A program made the position numbers and the translations under genes. From NCBI GenBank assembly GCA_038326995.1, contig JBBQKP010000155.1:1-8209 (forward strand): a DNA stretch of 8,209 nt. Direction: 5' to 3'. The notes under the pieces were generated by a model. The model had not been told where the DNA came from. It saw nothing but the letters and a program-made list of their open reading frames with translations, and ran no database searches. Position 1 is the stretch's first letter. The number at the start of each line of letters is the position of its first letter. Positions 5,721-8,209 of this stretch are shown one piece after another. Source of the DNA: JBBQKP01 sp038326995. GTDB taxonomy: Bacteria; Planctomycetota; Phycisphaerae; Tepidisphaerales; Tepidisphaeraceae.

Positions 5721-7961
5721 ATGCCCCATCGATTCCAACCCGGCCGAGCGAGTCTGGCGCTTGCGGTCGTGTTCGGTGTGTTCGCGGCGCTGCTCATCGT
5801 GCTGTTCGCAATTGAAATTCAGCGAGGCCCACGTCCTGCGTCGCGCCCAACGTCTGTTCCCGTGTCCACCACGAGCGCCGCTTCATCCACACAAGCCGCG
5901 AACACATCTGGCGATCAACAAACATCGTCCGCCGAGCCACTCGTCACCGATTTTCTCTCCTTCATCCGCGCCGACGATCACAGCTATCCCACGACGCAGC
6001 CACTCGATGTCCCGCGAGATCTTCGCTTCGCCGCCCATGTCGAAATCGACTCGCCCGTATTCGTTTGCCCACGACGCGACCTCTGGCTCACCCACCCGTC
6101 CGCGCCGGACATTCTTGAGACGATCAAAGTCGCGACCAGCAAAGACGTGCACGTCACCAAAGAAGTTGTTCGATTCGCACACTGGCCGCAACAAAACCGT
6201 TCCGTTCAGCGCGACGCGGGGAATCGAAAGCGGTCCGCCAAGCCGTCCGCCGAGCCGTCCGCCGAGCCGTCCGTCGAGCTGATCGTCAATTCGCCACTGC
6301 GGTGGATCAGCACCGAAGGGACGATTGACCTGACGACAGTCGATTTGGCGAAATATGATCTTCAAAACGCGAATTGGTCGAGCGCGATTTCATTCGACGA
6401 TCGCATCGTGGTCTCAACGCCGCGTGGCGTTCGGATGCTTAACCGCAATGGCAATACCGTCAGCATTGAGTTCATCGAATTACTCGCACCGACGCAAACT
6501 GGAACGTGCTATTTTTCCCGAAGCAACACCGGACTCATCGCATGGAGTGAGAATTCGTCTGACCTGTTAAACACGAAAGGCCGCATCGCGACGTGGCAGG
6601 AAAAGACCGGCTGGATCACCCTTCCAGACGATCAGGTGCCGACAGGCCTGGCGTATTTATTTCCTTACACCGACGGCTCGGCCCTTTCGGTTTCGCGATC
6701 AAAAGAATCTGTCGAACTCACAGTTCTGCCGATCTCCAGCGCGCCGATCGACGAGAAACTTGTAGAAGATATCTTGATCCGCCTCGCGAGCGATCTGCCC
6801 GACATTCGACTAGCAGCCCGCATTGAACTCTTGAACCTCGGCCCGACCGCACGCCCAACGATCGAGCGACTCGGACAATCCGCACCTGCTGCCGCCCGAC
6901 TCGCCCTTCGTCAGGCACTGGGCACGCACGCCCGCGCGAGCATCGGCGGTTTCGAAACCAGCCGCGGCCCGTCACGCTTCATCAAACACCTCGACGGCGG
7001 CGGCGTTCTGCTTTATTTCAGCGGCGGCGTCTCACAACTCGACGCATCGGGCAAACCCCAAACCGTCTCGCCGGCATGGGTCGCGCTCCTGCCCGGCGGC
7101 GAGGTCGCACTGCTCGACCCGGAACTCACCACCGACTTCACTCCCCATCTCGCCCCCGAAAAAGTCACACTCAAATACGTCGCGGGCGACTGGTTCATTC
7201 AAAGCCCCGCGCGCGGCCTGTTGCGGTGGATGGGCAATCACATGCAGACGATTCTGAGCCGGGACATCGCACGAAAAGAATACACACAGCTCTTCGCGAT
7301 CGACCGCTCGGGCCGATGGGTCATTCAGAATCAGGACGGGACGAAAACACGGATTGTTGATCCGAACCTTCCCGACACGACGCCGCGATTGCCCGTGTGG
7401 ACGATCGATTTTTCGCGCGAAGCGGGCTGGTCGCCCGAAGGCTTTCCCGCGATTCGATCCGACGGCGCGTTCACGCTCGATAAGTCCGAATGGAAGGCGC
7501 TCGACGCCGCCACGTTTCAGGACGCGACAGACAAAATCGCGATCGACGCCATGGCTGAACGCGACGCGGCGAATTTTAGATATTCACGCGGCCTCGTCGA
7601 TCTGGCAAAACATGACGGCGAGTCGGTTGAGCTTCCTGCGATCGCGATCGGCGACGGTTTTTTTTCCGGACGTGCAGCAGCGTTCGACCTGCAGGAAAAC
7701 CGAGTGCTGCTGTTCAACACGCCGGGCCGCGCTTCGTTATTGCAGTGGTCGAAAGACAAGACGGCCCTGTCGCATATCGCGACGTTCACGCGAGGCATTC
7801 CCAGCTCGACGATCCGCCGAATCTGGCAAGACCCGGCCGGGCGAATCGTCATCGCGTTCGACAAGAACAAGCTCGCGGTCGTGTTTGTCGACGGCGTCAT
7901 TCCGCCCGACATTCAAAACATGATGTCGGCAAGAGCGCTGCGCGACGCCATGATCGAGTGA
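5721..7961 (+). CDS. Membrane-anchored protein with HEAT-like segment and beta-propeller-like regions, function unknown
   Basis: A 746-residue protein I cannot name. Basic residues (R4, R9) precede one membrane helix at about 11-32, fitting a signal anchor with the rest outside the cytoplasm. Residues 35-75 are a Ser/Thr/Pro/Ala-rich linker. Residues 77-340 are beta-rich; DRIVVSTPRGVRMLNRNG and GLIAWSEN look like propeller blades. Residues about 347-400 switch to helix, with the Leu/Ala spacing of a HEAT repeat (LASDLPDIRLAARIELLNLG, then a second helix pair). Beta-rich sequence resumes to the end. Residues 692-718 (GIPSSTIRRIWQDPAGRIVIAF) resemble the blade motif of two-component-regulator propellers. 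No catalytic motif is visible. A 12-bp repeat encodes PSAE units at 171-186. An eight-T run lies at 7658-7665. ATG 5721 has only a weak AGG upstream. A scaffold or binding role is plausible, not shown. Confidence 0.85.
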   Translation: MPHRFQPGRASLALAVVFGVFAALLIVLFAIEIQRGPRPASRPTSVPVSTTSAASSTQAANTSGDQQTSSAEPLVTDFLSFIRADDHSYPTTQPLDVPRDLRFAAHVEIDSPVFVCPRRDLWLTHPSAPDILETIKVATSKDVHVTKEVVRFAHWPQQNRSVQRDAGNRKRSAKPSAEPSAEPSVELIVNSPLRWISTEGTIDLTTVDLAKYDLQNANWSSAISFDDRIVVSTPRGVRMLNRNGNTVSIEFIELLAPTQTGTCYFSRSNTGLIAWSENSSDLLNTKGRIATWQEKTGWITLPDDQVPTGLAYLFPYTDGSALSVSRSKESVELTVLPISSAPIDEKLVEDILIRLASDLPDIRLAARIELLNLGPTARPTIERLGQSAPAAARLALRQALGTHARASIGGFETSRGPSRFIKHLDGGGVLLYFSGGVSQLDASGKPQTVSPAWVALLPGGEVALLDPELTTDFTPHLAPEKVTLKYVAGDWFIQSPARGLLRWMGNHMQTILSRDIARKEYTQLFAIDRSGRWVIQNQDGTKTRIVDPNLPDTTPRLPVWTIDFSREAGWSPEGFPAIRSDGAFTLDKSEWKALDAATFQDATDKIAIDAMAERDAANFRYSRGLVDLAKHDGESVELPAIAIGDGFFSGRAAAFDLQENRVLLFNTPGRASLLQWSKDKTALSHIATFTRGIPSSTIRRIWQDPAGRIVIAFDKNKLAVVFVDGVIPPDIQNMMSARALRDAMIE
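6231..6278 (+). repeat. In-frame tandem repeat, 4 x 12 bp, in the 746-residue gene
   Basis: Units at 6231-6242, 6243-6254, 6255-6266 and 6267-6278, consensus CCGTCCGCCGAG. The middle two are identical and the outer two have one or two substitutions. They encode a run of (R/P)-S-(A/V)-(K/E), a short Pro/Ser/Glu linker between two beta-rich parts. Confidence 0.9.
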
Positions 7962-7977
7962 GCAAATCGTTGGCTTA

Positions 7978-8024
7978 CGCCAGCTGTTTACGCCGCCTTT
8001 TTGGGTCGTCTTTTTGGGCTGGCG
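7978..8024 (+). repeat. Inverted repeat enclosing a 13-bp direct repeat, downstream of the 746-residue gene
   Basis: Seven-base arms CGCCAGC (7978-7984) and GCTGGCG (8018-8024) are perfectly complementary, 17 bases after the stop codon. The 33-base loop contains CTTTTTGGG twice (7997-8005 and 8010-8018), 13 bases apart. A rho-independent terminator would need a T-run after the right arm, and there is none. The position fits some 3'-end structure, but terminator function is only a possibility. Confidence 0.4.
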
Positions 8025-8091
8025 ATTGCAGACGATCGATCGGACATGCCCGTACTTATTAAAAACAAGGTAACATTTCAGCTGAATGCAG

Positions 8092-8121
8092 TGAATTGAA
8101 TTGGACTGAACTGAATTGAAC
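8092..8121 (+). repeat. Pentanucleotide repeat, 6 x TGAAY-like
   Basis: Six 5-bp units in a row: TGAAT, TGAAT, TGGAC, TGAAC, TGAAT, TGAAC. It lies 11 bases before the palindromic element at 8133. Apparently non-coding. Confidence 0.85.
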
Positions 8122-8132
8122 TGGGTTTCAGG

Positions 8133-8209
8133 GTGCCACGGCTTTGTATTCAAAGCTGTGTGTGGGGTTGCTCCACTTGCACACAGCTACGAGTACGTAG
8201 CCGTGGCAC
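8133..8209. repeat. 77-bp palindromic REP/REPIN-like element (two inverted 30-nt units)
   Basis: Unit 1 is 8133-8162 on the + strand and unit 2 is 8180-8209 on the - strand, with a 17-nt spacer (8163-8179). Read in the same direction, both begin GTGCCACGGCT and end AGCTGTGTG. They differ only at unit positions 12, 13, 17, 20 and 21. Within each unit, bases 5-28 form a 10-bp hairpin with a 4-nt loop and one G-T pair, preceded by GTGC. Positions 12/21 and 13/20 pair with each other and change together. The two units can also pair with each other: 8133-8140 with 8202-8209 as an outer stem, hairpin 8141-8156, hairpin 8157-8185, hairpin 8186-8201, leaving no unpaired base at the junction. This layout resembles REP sequences paired as REPINs. 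It carries no protein and looks like a non-autonomous element. It ends exactly at the window edge and may continue. Confidence 0.85.

Noticed and set aside
7638..7652. GCGATCGC octamer as a HIP1-like or regulatory site
   Set aside because: A single occurrence within codons for Ala/Ile; GATC-rich words are common throughout this GC-rich sequence.
7978..8024. Rho-independent terminator
   Set aside because: The loop is 33 nt, and the T-runs lie inside the loop and not after the right arm.
7737..8153. Minus-strand open frame across the end of the 746-residue gene and the repeats
   Set aside because: It is antisense to a long credible gene, and its start lies in repeat DNA; no family features.
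8133..8209. tRNA gene (77 nt, cloverleaf fold)
   Set aside because: Size and four arms match only superficially. There is no TTCGA-type T-loop or 7-nt anticodon loop, the arm loops are 4 nt, and the sequence is a near-perfect inverted repeat, unlike any tRNA.
8133..8209. Integron attC site
   Set aside because: An attC folds on one long imperfect stem with extrahelical bases and R/L boxes; this element has two equal inverted units, and no integrase or cassette genes are present.

Overview
The window is GC-rich bacterial DNA with five convincing protein genes. The gene content, the scarcity of Shine-Dalgarno sites, the Pro/Thr/Ala-rich tails on exported proteins and the large beta-rich membrane-anchored protein of unknown role suggest a planctomycete, possibly a Phycisphaerae-like lineage. 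That placement is inference from style and not from a marker gene.

Layout: 1-706 has no believable gene. On the + strand at 722-2259 lies a tight pair: a cyclophilin-type peptidyl-prolyl isomerase with an extra N-terminal domain, and, 8 bases later, a small exported protein with an OB-fold-like pattern. After 158 non-coding bases, which begin with a five-unit 13-bp repeat, comes rsmB (2418-3791), encoding a 16S rRNA m5C methyltransferase. Converging on it from the - strand is a two-gene phospholipid operon, psd then pssA (5551 down to 3829), overlapping by 8 bases. Together the two enzymes make phosphatidylethanolamine from CDP-diacylglycerol and serine. Divergent from psd is a 746-residue membrane-anchored protein of unknown function (5721-7961), with a HEAT-like segment between beta-rich, propeller-like regions.

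The last 248 bases are non-coding and hold the most interesting object. At 8133-8209 a 77-bp palindromic element consists of two inverted 30-nt halves separated by 17 nt. The halves differ at five positions, and four of these are two compensating base-pair changes in a small hairpin. The element folds either as two 10-bp hairpins or as a four-arm junction that uses every base from end to end. It resembles the REP/REPIN elements mobilised by REP-associated tyrosine transposases, but the sequence is not one I can name. It runs to the window edge.

A second theme is short tandem repeats. Those inside genes have periods divisible by three (15, 12, 12 and 9 bp). Those between genes do not (10, 13, 13 and 5 bp). 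This points to frequent short tandem duplication filtered by selection on reading frame.
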